Below are positions 8,186 through 17,070 of a stretch of DNA of 64,000 nt, one piece after another (position 1 is the first letter of the stretch; each line of letters starts with the position of its first letter). This DNA is from Coprococcus eutactus. Lineage in GTDB: Bacteria; Bacillota; Clostridia; Lachnospirales; Lachnospiraceae. A program made the translations under genes and the position numbers. Location of the stretch: positions 1,953,501 to 2,017,500 of the forward strand of contig NZ_CP102278.1 of assembly GCF_025149915.1 (NCBI RefSeq), read 5' to 3'. The notes beneath the pieces were generated by a model. The model was not told where the DNA came from and did no database searches. It saw only the letters and a list, made by a program, of their open reading frames with translations.

Positions 8186-8923
8186 AGCCGGAAATCAAGA
8201 AGCTGCTTATCCTAAATCTCCCGTATCTGCTCTTTGTCTGGCTCTTTGATAAAGTGGGCGCGGCTGTCCGTCTATCCCCCGGCGCGGACGCAAGCGCAAA
8301 GCTGCTACATCTTGGGGACGGTTTTACCACCGCCTTTTCCAGTATCGCGCCGAGCTTCCACCCGGCAGACTTACTTATCGGCATTGCGGGGGCGGTCATT
8401 GTCCGGCTGATTATCTACACCAAAGGCAAGAACGCGAAGAAATACCGCCGCGGGACAGAATACGGTTCGGCGCGTTGGGGCGGGGCTGACGACATAAAGC
8501 CGTACACAGACCCGGTATTTGAGAACAATATCCCCTTAACGCAGACGGAACGGCTCACCATGAACAGCCGCCCGAAGCAGCCGAAATACGCAAGAAACAA
8601 AAATATTCTTGTAATCGGCGGTTCCGGCAGCGGCAAGACCCGGTTCTTTGTGAAACCGTCGCTCATGCAATGTACGTCAAAGGATTTTCCAACGTCGTAT
8701 ATCGTCACTGACCCGAAAGGAACACTGATTTTGGAAACCGGGAAAATGTTGCAGCGGTACAAATACCGTATCAAAGTGCTAAATACGATTAACTTCAAAA
8801 AATCCATGAAATACAATCCCTTTGCCTATCTGCGGAGCGAAAAGGACATTTTGAAATTAGTCAATACCATTATCGCCAACACCAAAGGCGACGGGGAAAA
8901 ATCCGGCGAGGATTTCTGGGTGA
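8182..8923 (+). CDS. VirD4/TraG coupling protein, exon 1
   Basis: This codes for residues 1-247 of the T4SS coupling ATPase, including two N-terminal membrane segments (LPYLLFVWLF; LLIGIAGAVIVRLII) and Walker A GGSGSGKT near residue 149. The coding sequence stops at the A of the codon after FWV, where the group II intron begins with GTGCG. Exon 2 is 11667-12733; joined they give 1809 nt (602 aa) in frame. Unspliced mRNA would give a truncated protein ending at 9000. The gene overlaps pcfB by 4 nt. Confidence 0.9.
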
Positions 8924-11666
8924 GTGCGACTCGTTCGCAGACGGTAAAAAGTCTGCGCACGAGCAACGGTTTTCCGTTGTTCGGAGAACTGGTAGTTTGA
9001 TAGGTGGAATGACGGGGTAACGCCCTGAAACGCCTACCCTTGATGGGCGTGCATTAGCTGTAATGGCTGGTGTACGAAGCCCCATGACAAAGGCTGAGAG
9101 TAACCGTAACCACTGCCTAAAGTGGTCGAAAGCGGTCTGGAGGCAGACTGTGTTACCTATAAGCCGAGAGTCTATAAGATACCTATGGTTAGAATGTTCG
9201 CTTTGGCGGGCGGACTGACGAACCTGCGAATGTACAGGTCTAAAAGAAGACCACGCAGAAATGTGTGGGTGCGTTAATGCGCAGTCGGTGTGGTTTAGTA
9301 GAAATTGATCCTACGAACGACCATGCTGTGTTACAGGCACAGGCAAGCCGACAGGTCTATAGCAGGAACCTATGGGTATGTATGAACAGATAGAACTATC
9401 GGAACGAGGAAAGGCAGCAGATTCCGCAAGGAATAGTCTGACGAAAAACAATAAGCAGACGAACTGCTGCTGAAAAGTAGTGGTCGAACCTATGATGTGC
9501 TTGCGTTATGTGAGCTACGGAGGAATGGCCACAAGTCGGTTGAGATAAGCAGGCATTATTCAATCCAACATAAGGATTCGAGTAAGACCAAAAGGGTCAC
9601 TTTCGCAAAAAGGAGGTGATGCCTTATGCCAAAGAAAAACAAAACTCTATGTGTAGATGACTTACGTCATGCCGAGTATTACGGTATGCAGCCAGTTTTT
9701 GATGAACTCTATCATCGAAGTTTGGAGGGAGAAAATTTTACCGACCTTATGGATTTAATTCTGAGCCGGGACAACATTCTTCTGGCATATCGGAACATCA
9801 AAGCAAACGGAGGAAGCTACACAGCAGGAACAGACAACAAAAACATCAGTGACATCGGGTGTTTACCGCCCGAAACAGTTGCAGAGAAAGCGAGGTTTAT
9901 TGTCACAGGAAGTCAGCACGGATACCGCCCAAAGCCGGTAAGACGCAAAGACATTCCGAAACCAAACGGAAAAACCAGACCGTTAGGTATTCCCTGTATC
10001 TGGGACAGGCTGGTACAGCAATGTATCAAACAGGTCATAGAGCCAATCTGCGAAGCGAAATTCAGCGACAACAGTTACGGCTTTCGCCCGAACCGTTCCG
10101 TGGAACACGCCGTGCAGAAAACTTACACCATGCTTCAACGCATGAACCTGCATTATGTGATTGAGTTTGATATAAAAGGATTTTTCGACAACGTAAATCA
10201 CAGCAAGCTAATGCGGCAAATATGGGCAATGGGAATACACGACAAACAGTTGATTTTTATTATCAAGCGGATTCTGAAAGCACCGATTAGAATGCCAGAC
10301 GGCACTACACTCATTCCAGACAAAGGCACTCCGCAAGGCGGTATCATTTCACCGTTGCTTGCCAATATCGTGCTGAATGAACTGGACAAATGGGTTGAGA
10401 GCCAATGGCAGAACCACCCTCTTGTAAAGGAATACGGGTATGAGAGGAAAATCAGAAACTCGATTACTTTTGACCGGAGCAAGGCATTCCTCAAAATGAG
10501 GAAAACAGGGTTGAAAGAAATGTATATCGTGAGATATGCAGATGATTTCAGAATTTTCTGCCGGAATAAAGAGGACGCTTTGAGAACGAAAGAGGCTGTA
10601 ACGGCATGGATAACCGAGAGGCTGAGGTTGGAGGTATCGCCAGAGAAAACAAGGATAGTCAATGTTAGAAAACGCTATTCAGAGTTTCTTGGGTTTAAGA
10701 TACGAGTCAGACCGAAAAGCAGGAAGTACATCGTGCAATCTCATATCTGTGACAAAAAGTTGGAACTGGAAAGGCAAAAACTGGTGGAACAGGCGAAACG
10801 AATTGCCCGACCTTCAGAGGGAAAAAGACCTTTGGACGAAATACGGCTGTACAATTCAATGGTTCTGGGAATACAGAATTATTTTCAACTTGCCACCTGC
10901 ATCAGCATTGATTGCAGGAAAATCCACAGACAGGTCATGACAGTTTTAACAAATCGGCTCAATACAGAAACCGGGTGCAGACTTGTTCGAGAGGGCGGCG
11001 CAATGACCGAGAGCGAAAAAGAACGGTTTGGAAAGTCGGCAATGATACGGTATGTATCTGGAATCGACCAACCTATCTACCCTATCGCATACATCAAGAA
11101 CAAGATACCGATGGCAAAGAAAGCGGCGGTTTGCAGTTACACGGTAGAGGGACGGGCATTGATACACACGAACCTAAGTATGAACTCATCTGTTCTATCA
11201 GGTTTGAGGAATCAACCGCCTATGGGGCGAAGCACAGAACTTACTGACAGCAGGATTTCACTATTCTCGGCTCAACGTGGAAAATGTGCGCTAAGTGGGG
11301 AACTCTTTGAAAATGCGGCTGACATAGTATGCTGGCTGAAAACACCGGCAGAATTGGGCGGCAAGGAACGCTATCGAAATATGATTTTGTTCCATAATAG
11401 ATTTCTTCCACTCCTGCAAGAGTGTCCTAAGAATGAGCTAAAAGAGATAGCCGACACGCTCAAGGCAACAAAGGAACTGATGTTAAAAGTGAACAGTCTG
11501 CGCCAGCAGGCTGGTTTGTCCGCAATAGAAAACTAACATTTCATTTGGTGATTGATTAAATGCTTGTGAAAACAACCGATGGAACGCCGGATGCGGTGAA
11601 AGTCGCACGTCCGGTGTGGAGTGGGGGAAAATCCGGCGATAACTTCAAAGGATTACCTATCACTAT
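8924..11666 (+). mobile_element. group II intron in virD4 (2743 nt)
   Basis: The 5' end is GTGCGACTCG and the 3' end is CTATCACTAT, fitting GUGYG...AY. Domain V is at about 11586-11619 (GATGCGGTGAAAGTCGCACG with flanking GCCG/CGGT arms) and domain VI follows. The maturase ORF sits in domain IV. Removing 8924-11666 restores WVKAEKL in virD4. The unoccupied homologous site in ICE-A virD4 (47030/47031) has the same exon junction GATTTCTGGGTGA/AAGC, which fixes the boundaries. The intron lies on the sense strand of virD4, so splicing could maintain function. Confidence 0.93.
9626..11536 (+). CDS. group II intron reverse transcriptase/maturase
   Basis: The 636-aa protein begins at an ATG 6 nt after AGGAGGTGAT. 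The reverse transcriptase domain spans about residues 50-380: YGFRPNRS, DIKGFFDNV, GTPQGGIISPLLANI, and the catalytic RYADDF at about residue 309. The maturase X/thumb region follows (GLQNYF-like segment GIQNYFQLAT). The C-terminal 90 residues resemble an HNH endonuclease module (GKCALSGE, then PAELGGKERYRNMILFHNRF). However, the usual first His pair is replaced by CWLKTP, so endonuclease activity may be lost. It promotes splicing and retrohoming of its host intron. Confidence 0.9.
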   Translation: MPKKNKTLCVDDLRHAEYYGMQPVFDELYHRSLEGENFTDLMDLILSRDNILLAYRNIKANGGSYTAGTDNKNISDIGCLPPETVAEKARFIVTGSQHGYRPKPVRRKDIPKPNGKTRPLGIPCIWDRLVQQCIKQVIEPICEAKFSDNSYGFRPNRSVEHAVQKTYTMLQRMNLHYVIEFDIKGFFDNVNHSKLMRQIWAMGIHDKQLIFIIKRILKAPIRMPDGTTLIPDKGTPQGGIISPLLANIVLNELDKWVESQWQNHPLVKEYGYERKIRNSITFDRSKAFLKMRKTGLKEMYIVRYADDFRIFCRNKEDALRTKEAVTAWITERLRLEVSPEKTRIVNVRKRYSEFLGFKIRVRPKSRKYIVQSHICDKKLELERQKLVEQAKRIARPSEGKRPLDEIRLYNSMVLGIQNYFQLATCISIDCRKIHRQVMTVLTNRLNTETGCRLVREGGAMTESEKERFGKSAMIRYVSGIDQPIYPIAYIKNKIPMAKKAAVCSYTVEGRALIHTNLSMNSSVLSGLRNQPPMGRSTELTDSRISLFSAQRGKCALSGELFENAADIVCWLKTPAELGGKERYRNMILFHNRFLPLLQECPKNELKEIADTLKATKELMLKVNSLRQQAGLSAIEN

Positions 11667-12733
11667 AAGCGGAAAAGCTCTACTACACCGCACTAATCGG
11701 CTATATCTGGTATGAAGCCCCAGAGGACGAGAAGAACTTCACGACGCTGCTTGAAATGATAAATGCGTCGGAAGCCCGCGAGGACGACGAGGATTTCCAG
11801 AACCCGGTTGACCTCATGTTTGAACGTCTGGAAGAAAAAGACCCGGAACATTTTGCAGTCAAGCAGTACAAAAAATACAAACTGGCGGCGGGCAAGACCG
11901 CAAAAAGCATACTTATCTCATGCGGCGCGAGGTTAGCCCCATTCGACATTAAGGAGCTGCGGGAGCTTATGGAAACCGACGAAATGGAGCTTGACACCAT
12001 AGGTGACAGAAAGACCGCCCTTTTCGTGATTATCAGCGACACCGACGACACCTTTAACTTTGTCGTGAGTATTCTCTACACACAGCTATTCAACCTCTTG
12101 TGCGACAAAGCAGATGATGAATACGGCGGGCGGCTTCCCGTCCATGTACGGTGCTTACTTGATGAATTTGCGAATATCGGGCAAATCCCCAAATTTGAGA
12201 AACTAATCGCAACCATACGGAGCCGGGAAATCTCCGCGTCAATCATCTTGCAGAGCCAGTCACAGCTAAAGGCAATCTACAAGGACAACGCCGATACCAT
12301 AGTCGGCAACTGCGACACCACGCTTTTCTTGGGCGGCAAGGAAAAAACCACGCTCAAAGAAATATCGGAGATTTTAGGCAAGGAAACGATAGACAGCTTC
12401 AACACTTCCGAAACAAGGGGGCGGGAGCTTTCGCATGGGCTGAACTATCAGAAATTGGGAAAGCAGCTTATGACGGAAGATGAAATCGCAGTCATGGACG
12501 GAGGGAAATGTATCTTGCAGCTACGCGGGGTGCGCCCGTTCTTTTCGGACAAATTCGACATAACGAAACACCCGAAATACAAGTACCTATCCGACGCAGA
12601 CCCGAAGAACGCCTTTGACATGGAAAAGCACCTTAAACGCCGCCCCGCCATTGTCAAGCCCGACGAGGTTTTTGACTATTACGAGATTGACGCAGCAGAC
12701 TTACAGGAGGACGCAGACCATGAGGAAACGTAG
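11667..12733 (+). CDS. VirD4/TraG coupling protein, exon 2
   Basis: This codes for residues 248-602: the rest of the nucleotide-binding domain and the all-alpha domain region. Walker B is LLDEFANIG near residue 410. The downstream ILQSQSQLKAIY and GNCDTTLFLGG motifs are typical of TraG/VirD4 in Tn1549-type ICEs. The end overlaps the ATG of the next small gene. It delivers the relaxase-DNA complex to the VirB4/VirB6 channel. Confidence 0.9.
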
Positions 12734-12890
12734 CGCAGAGGAAAAACAAAAGCAGCTTGAACGGTTTTTAATGAATGTTGCGGAAGCCGCCGACGCTGCA
12801 TTATGGGAGTATTGGCGGGAAAAGGAAGCGGAACACCGCCGTTTTGCAACGGAGTATGTCACGCGCCGGGGGCTTATCCCTCAACAGTGA
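12720..12890 (+). CDS. small charged protein (56 aa), unknown
   Basis: The ATG at 12720 lies inside the last codons of virD4 and follows AGGAGG at 10 nt. The product (MRKRSAEEKQ... RRGLIPQQ) is helical and strongly charged, with alternating basic and acidic residues. I recognise no family. Its position between virD4 and maff2 suggests a small T4SS accessory protein. Confidence 0.55.
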   Translation: MRKRSAEEKQKQLERFLMNVAEAADAALWEYWREKEAEHRRFATEYVTRRGLIPQQ

Positions 12891-12974
12891 CAGCATGGCA
12901 GACCGCCGGGGAGGGGGGGACAGGGGAAGCTACACTTCCCCTACGCTGCCTTGCGGCAGCTACCCCTTTGTGAA

Positions 12975-13023
12975 CTTGCGGGAAGCGAACACCTTGCTAT
13001 GCAAGCTATTCACTTCCCGCAAG
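12975..13023. repeat. hairpin with 11-bp perfect stem
   Basis: CTTGCGGGAAG pairs with CTTCCCGCAAG, and an inner CTTGC-TAT-GCAAG forms a second stem. There is no T run afterwards. It could be an mRNA processing or stability element between virD4 and the VirB6/VirB4 genes. Confidence 0.5.
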
Positions 13024-13206
13024 TCTGAATAATACCCGTCCGGCAGCACAGCGGGACACCGAAAGGAGGAATCGAAGCAATCACATATATCAATATCGGC
13101 TACATGATACGCGCCCCTACTTTCCGGCGCAGCACACAGCGGCAGGAGCCGCACCCCCCTACAACTGAATACCGCCGCGCCGCAGAACTTACGCAGCGCG
13201 GGGACA

Positions 13207-13237
13207 GCCGCCTTTACCAGAGGGCGGTTTTTTTATG
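13207..13237 (+). terminator. terminator upstream of maff2
   Basis: CCGCC pairs with GGCGG and is followed by seven T. It would limit read-through from virD4 into the downstream transfer genes. Confidence 0.5.
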
Positions 13238-13307
13238 CGGCGGCATACGCTGACCGCCTTTTGTCCGCTTGCCGGACAGCCGCAGACGCGGCAGAAAGGA
13301 TTTATTT

Positions 13308-13432
13308 ATGGCATTTTTCAATAGCGCAGTAGACGTTTTGCAGACCCTTGTTGTAGCACTTGGAGCCGGGCTTGGTATCTGGGGCGTTATCAATCTCATG
13401 GAGGGCTACGGCAACGACAATCCGGGCGCGAA
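13308..13432 (+). pseudogene. Maff2-family membrane protein, 5' part (split by element D)
   Basis: The frame opens MAFFNSAVDVLQTL and continues through a hydrophobic helix to EGYGNDNPGA, where element D begins. Read-through adds a few foreign codons (NAHVR) to the stop at 13448. The remainder, KSQGMKQLMAGGG...LSGLFG, is at 22811-22903. Joined they give a full Maff2 protein of about 71 aa with two membrane helices. Maff2 proteins are encoded between virD4 and virB6 in such ICEs and are thought to be membrane components of the transfer apparatus (a VirB2-like role is a guess). Confidence 0.88.
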
Positions 13433-13656
13433 TGCTCATGTACGGTAGAGAAGCACAAGACATGGATAGCCAGCCCTGCCACTATTCCGAAGTCAGGGGA
13501 ACGCAATAGAAAAATTCATAGCTGTATGCTATACTTAATTAGCATTTGAACATATCAAGCTGACACAGCAATCTCTTTGCTTGCCGTTAATGTGCGTCTA
13601 CCAACAGTCCGCAGAAAGCAAGAGTAGCGTAAAGGTATAAAAATTTCAAACTTCTT

Positions 13657-13684
13657 TGTAACGAAATTCCGATTTCTCCGTCTA
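13657..13684 (+). promoter_or_regulatory. ECF-type promoter for sigma/anti-sigma operon
   Basis: TGTAAC (13657-13662), 16 nt, then CGTCTA (13679-13684) resembles the TGAAAC-N16-CGTC consensus of ECF sigma factors such as B. subtilis SigM/SigW/SigV. It lies 30 nt before the sigma start, so autoregulation is likely. Confidence 0.55.
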
Positions 13685-13715
13685 ACCTATGAAGCTGAAG
13701 GAGGTGATGACAAGT

Positions 13716-14201
13716 ATGGACTATGAAAAGCTCTATAAAGCCTACTATTTACAGGTATACTCGTATACTATTTCTCTTGCCAAAAATCGTGAGATAGCAG
13801 AGGAAATCACGCAGAACACATTCTATAAGGCTGTTTCTACAACATCACAATTCAAAGGTAAGTCAGATGAATTGACATGGCTCTGCTCCATAGCAAAAAA
13901 TCTTTACCATGATGAAATGCGAAGCCGTCAGCGAGTAGCTGATGTGAGTGAAATCAATGACTTGCCATCAAATGAAAATGTTGAGAACTCAGTTGCAGAT
14001 TCTGACATGGCGTTCCGCATACACCTCGTTCTTCACCGTTTGGAAGAACCATACAAAGAAGTCTTTCAGCTTCGCGTATTCGGGGAACTATCTTTTTCAC
14101 AAATCGCTGCAATTTTTGGAAAAACAGAATCATGGGCGAGAGTTACTTATCATCGTGCAAAGCTAAAAATTCAAGAAAGGATGGATGAAAAGCATGAGTA
14201 A
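13716..14201 (+). CDS. ECF sigma factor of element D
   Basis: The protein is about 161 aa. Region 2 spans residues 5-70 (KLYKAYYLQVYSYTISLAKN, ITQNTFYKA, LCSIAKNLYHDEMRS). Region 4 is at the C-terminus (FGELSFSQIAAIFGKTESWARVTYHRAKLKIQ). The ATG at 13716 follows the full anti-SD match AAGGAGGTGAT by 7 nt. It overlaps the anti-sigma gene by 8 nt and is preceded by an ECF-type promoter. It probably controls an envelope or stress response carried as cargo. Confidence 0.85.
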   Translation: MDYEKLYKAYYLQVYSYTISLAKNREIAEEITQNTFYKAVSTTSQFKGKSDELTWLCSIAKNLYHDEMRSRQRVADVSEINDLPSNENVENSVADSDMAFRIHLVLHRLEEPYKEVFQLRVFGELSFSQIAAIFGKTESWARVTYHRAKLKIQERMDEKHE

Positions 14202-14898
14202 ACAATGCGATATTGTTCGAGATATTCTTCCGCTGTATGTTGACGGTGCTTGCAGCGAAGCAAGCGCAGAGATGGTAAAAGAGCATTTGAACGCCTGTGC
14301 TGATTGTAACGCAATTTATCAGAAATTGCTTTCTCACACGAGCGAAGATGTTCTTCACGAAGAAAGCGAAAGCGTTATTATGCGCCATGAGGCAAAAGAA
14401 AAGCAGAGGGGCAGGAAAAAGATAACGATTGCTGTTCTCGTTTCCATCGCTCTTTGTACCATTGCAATTTTTACAGCTCTCTTTCTGTTACCTATAAACA
14501 TTGCTTATGAGCCTGTCAAAATCGACTTCCCATTTGAGGTTGAAGATGTCGAAAGCGTTGAAATGTACCACTATGACGGAGTGCCTGCATCAGCAGAAAA
14601 GAAAGTAGTTGTTGCTGAAAATGATATAAAGACCCTGTATGATAAGTTCAAGGACTTATCCTTAAAAGACAAAACAACTGAGGAAACTGCCGGAGCAGAT
14701 GTGACCAGCTTTAGATTTAACCTCTCAGATGGAACAAGCTACGATTTGATTTACGCCTGCTATGGAGTTAAAAACGGCGAATTGAAGTCAGAAGCAGGCG
14801 GTTTTAAGTATTTCACAAGTGCGGATATTGGCTCTTATTGGAACAATTTGAATACGGACCTTGAAGCAATTCCTATCAATGAGAGTGAATTGCCGTGA
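14194..14898 (+). CDS. zinc-finger anti-sigma factor
   Basis: The 234-aa protein has an N-terminal zf-HC2/ZAS domain (C5, then HLNACADC near residue 32), one membrane helix at about residues 80-102 (IAVLVSIALCTIAIFTALFL), and an extracytoplasmic C-terminal domain of about 130 aa. This is the standard membrane-bound anti-ECF layout. Its ATG overlaps the sigma stop region, implying coupled synthesis. The extracellular sensor domain is not one I recognise. Confidence 0.82.
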   Translation: MSKQCDIVRDILPLYVDGACSEASAEMVKEHLNACADCNAIYQKLLSHTSEDVLHEESESVIMRHEAKEKQRGRKKITIAVLVSIALCTIAIFTALFLLPINIAYEPVKIDFPFEVEDVESVEMYHYDGVPASAEKKVVVAENDIKTLYDKFKDLSLKDKTTEETAGADVTSFRFNLSDGTSYDLIYACYGVKNGELKSEAGGFKYFTSADIGSYWNNLNTDLEAIPINESELP

Positions 14899-15056
14899 GC
14901 AGATAGCAAACCCAGCCGAGCCTGTCAACGGTCAAGATGAACGGCGCAAATGCGCCGCCGTTGACAGCCCCGCCCGTCTTTGCTGTTCGGTAATCAAGAG
15001 GGCGACAGCACAAGATGCTGCCGCCCTCTGCCATTATTCAGAAAGGGGGATTTTCC

Positions 15057-15515
15057 ATGACCGAACACGAAAAGTATCAAGAACATATCCGGCATACACA
15101 CGATGCCTTTTGCAAGACTGTTATTCGCCACGCTGCCATAGACGCAGCCCGGAGCATACGGAGCCGCCGCAAGCGGGAAATCTCGCTTGAATATCTGATA
15201 GAAGAAAAACACTATCCATTCAGTACCACAGATAAATACTTTGCGGAGCAATCCGGCATGACCAGCTATCCGCTTTTCGTCTGTGGTCAGATGGTGCTTT
15301 TGGAAAGTCCAGAGCTTGCCGCAGCCCTGTCCGCACTATCACAGATGGAACAGGAAATCATTTTCTTGTACTACTTCCAACGATTGACGCATAGGGAGAT
15401 TGGACGGAGATATGGACGGGCTGGCAACACAACCGGGCGGCGTATTCAGATGATTTTACGGCGGCTACGGGCAGAGTTGGAGGGCTTGTCCTATGAACCA
15501 GCTACTTCCCTATGA
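15057..15515 (+). CDS. sigma-70-like protein (Tn916 ORF7 type)
   Basis: The protein is about 152 aa. The C-terminal half is a sigma region 4 helix-turn-helix (LSQMEQEIIFLYYFQRLTHREIGRRYGR). The N-terminal part (HDAFCKTVIRHAAIDAARS) matches the short sigma-like proteins of conjugative transposons. GGGGGA precedes the ATG. It overlaps the downstream HTH_16 gene by 23 nt, the same gene pair as at 43342-44023 in ICE-C. It probably controls element D transfer or excision genes. Confidence 0.8.
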   Translation: MTEHEKYQEHIRHTHDAFCKTVIRHAAIDAARSIRSRRKREISLEYLIEEKHYPFSTTDKYFAEQSGMTSYPLFVCGQMVLLESPELAAALSALSQMEQEIIFLYYFQRLTHREIGRRYGRAGNTTGRRIQMILRRLRAELEGLSYEPATSL

Positions 15516-15690
15516 AACAATCGTTAAGGCAAGCGAGGGCGACCCGGAAGCTGTTGCCGCCGTCCTATCCCATTATGCCGGATATATCCGCTCTTGTGCG
15601 AAAATGGACGGACAGATCAACACAGATATGCAGGAACATATCGTCGGGCGGCTGATAGAAAGCCTGTTGAAGTTCCGCTTTGACCGCTAA
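15493..15690 (+). CDS. HTH_16-type helix-turn-helix protein
   Basis: The 65-aa protein (LLPYETIVKASEGDPEAV, then QEHIVGRLIESLLKFRF) belongs to the Tn916 ORF8-like HTH_16 family and always follows the small sigma gene in these elements. The coding overlap suggests translational coupling. Relatives in this window are at 43763-44023 and 38655-38906. Confidence 0.8.
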   Translation: MNQLLPYETIVKASEGDPEAVAAVLSHYAGYIRSCAKMDGQINTDMQEHIVGRLIESLLKFRFDR

Positions 15691-15747
15691 GCAGAAAAGT
15701 TGTATAATTAGAGCCTGACAAATTAAACTTTAATGGGGGTGGAGCAA

Positions 15748-16158
15748 ATGGAACAGATTATCAATTATAGAGACATACCCACAGATAAAAGGCTTGACAT
15801 ATTAAATGCTCTTGAGCGAATAGGTTTTTTTCCTGCATACGGCGGTGTGAAAACCATGCAACAAATTATGGAAAAGTCAGTTCCGGGTTCAGGTCCACAA
15901 TTCTATTTCGTTTTCCGTGAAAATGAGTTGATAGGGTACAATTTTCTCATTGGTGACACTAAGAAATATAAAGCGTTCCCATGGCTTGCTATTAGCAATA
16001 TGGATGAGCAGAAGTTGGCTGTTTGCGAAGAACTGATGAAAATACAAATTGCTTTTTTTGAAGAACTCGGAATGCAAAAGATAGCAGATCATTGCGTTAG
16101 GATTATGGAAGATTACAGAAAAGGGATTGGAAAGCGAAAAGAAAGCGATTGCAGATAA
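15748..16158 (+). CDS. acetyltransferase-like protein, uncertain
   Basis: The protein is about 136 aa. The ATG at 15748 follows GGGGGTGG; an ATG five codons earlier has no site. The middle (FYFVFRENELIGYNFLIGD followed by a helix LAVCEELMKIQIAFFEELGMQKIADHC) is reminiscent of a GNAT fold, but the acetyl-CoA loop is not clear. It is AT-richer than the mob genes that follow, so it is probably cargo of separate origin. Confidence 0.5.
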   Translation: MEQIINYRDIPTDKRLDILNALERIGFFPAYGGVKTMQQIMEKSVPGSGPQFYFVFRENELIGYNFLIGDTKKYKAFPWLAISNMDEQKLAVCEELMKIQIAFFEELGMQKIADHCVRIMEDYRKGIGKRKESDCR

Positions 16159-16216
16159 ATTCCATTTGAAAAACGGCTGACAATTTAATACCGCCGCCCA
16201 TCACAGCGGCATATAA

Positions 16217-16251
16217 GCAGTAAATCTTGAAAAAGGTTTGCTGCTTTTTTT
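16217..16251 (+). terminator. terminator before element D oriT
   Basis: AGCAGTAAATC pairs imperfectly with GGTTTGCTGCT, followed by seven T. It isolates the mobilization region from upstream cargo. Confidence 0.6.
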
Positions 16252-16489
16252 GCGCCCATTTTCAAAAATCTTTGGCAAACCACACCGCCGGATTGTTGTA
16301 GGGAGCAGACAGGGAAAACAAAAAATTTTCCGTGCGTTTGCCAAAACGCCCCCTTTTCACCGTTGTAGTGGTGAACAGCGGGCAGAACACGCCGCCGCAA
16401 TCGCTATATTGGTGGAGCAAGCCAGTATATCCGCAAACCAGAGCCGCCGAGGAAAGCGGTAGTTTTTTAGAGCAAGTTTCTACCACGGT

Positions 16490-16562
16490 GCCAAAATCCG
16501 CAATTCTGCGGTTTTGCCCCTCGCGGGAAACTTGTTGGGGAGTGCCTTCCCCAAACCCTGCT
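16490..16562 (+). other. element D oriT-like region
   Basis: It contains hairpin CCGCA-ATTC-TGCGG (about 16499-16512) and the core CTTGTTGGGGAGTG...TCCCCAAACCCT, whose TTGGGGA/TCCCCAA arms form a stem with a 6-nt loop. The same core appears upstream of ICE-C mobC and at 33.2 kb. It lies 110 nt upstream of mobC, the normal position of oriT. The rest of 16252-16671 shows no gene. Confidence 0.65.
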
Positions 16563-16671
16563 ATGCGGCTTACGCCGCAAAAATATTTCTGTCCGGCAGA
16601 CAGGAAATGCCCCGAAAATAGCTAACAGACCAGCCCATTTTTTGTGATAAGTGAAAGGAGGTTTACAGCCC

Positions 16672-17070
16672 ATGCCGAAGCGATACAACACCCCCCACCG
16701 CAGCCATGTTGTGAAAACCCGGCTGACCGATGAAGAATACGCCGACTTCACAGAACGGCTTGCGCCCTATGGTATCAGTCAGTCCGAATTTCTCCGGCAG
16801 GCCATCCGGCGCACTACCATACGCCCCGTACTCCATGTGTCGTCAGTCAATGACGAGCTGCTCTCCGCTGTCGGGAAGCTCACAGCCGAGTACGGCAGGA
16901 TTGGCGGCAATCTCAACCAGATTGCCCGCACCCTCAACGAGTGGCATAGCCCCTACCCGGCTATGGCAAAGGAATTGCGGGAAGCGGCCGCCGACCTTGC
17001 CGCCCTCAAGTATGAAGTCCTAAAGAAAGTAGGTGACGCCGTTGGCAACACTCAAGCATTTAGGCTCTAA
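16672..17070 (+). CDS. mobC: MobC-type relaxosome accessory protein
   Basis: The 132-aa protein begins after AAAGGAGG. The N-terminus (VVKTRLTDEEYADFTERLAPYGISQSEFLRQAI) is a ribbon-helix-helix-like DNA-binding region. The C-terminal GRIGGNLNQIARTLNEW motif is the MobC signature. It binds oriT beside the relaxase and helps strand opening. Its 3' end overlaps the relaxase start. Confidence 0.85.
   Translation: MPKRYNTPHRSHVVKTRLTDEEYADFTERLAPYGISQSEFLRQAIRRTTIRPVLHVSSVNDELLSAVGKLTAEYGRIGGNLNQIARTLNEWHSPYPAMAKELREAAADLAALKYEVLKKVGDAVGNTQAFRL

Larger units (their letters stand above)
12891..13307. other. gene-poor interval between virD4 and maff2
   Basis: It contains a long hairpin (12975-13023) and a terminator (about 13207-13237). 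An SD (AAAGGAGG near 13065) is followed 10 nt later by an open frame TYINIGYMIRAP... that lacks ATG/GTG/TTG at the expected place (an ATC is there). This frame runs through the terminator, so I do not call a gene. Confidence 0.5.

Noticed and set aside
8924-9000. Continuation of the virD4 frame to a stop at 9000 as a shortened protein
   Set aside because: These codons are group II intron sequence beginning GTGCG; the real gene continues at 11667.
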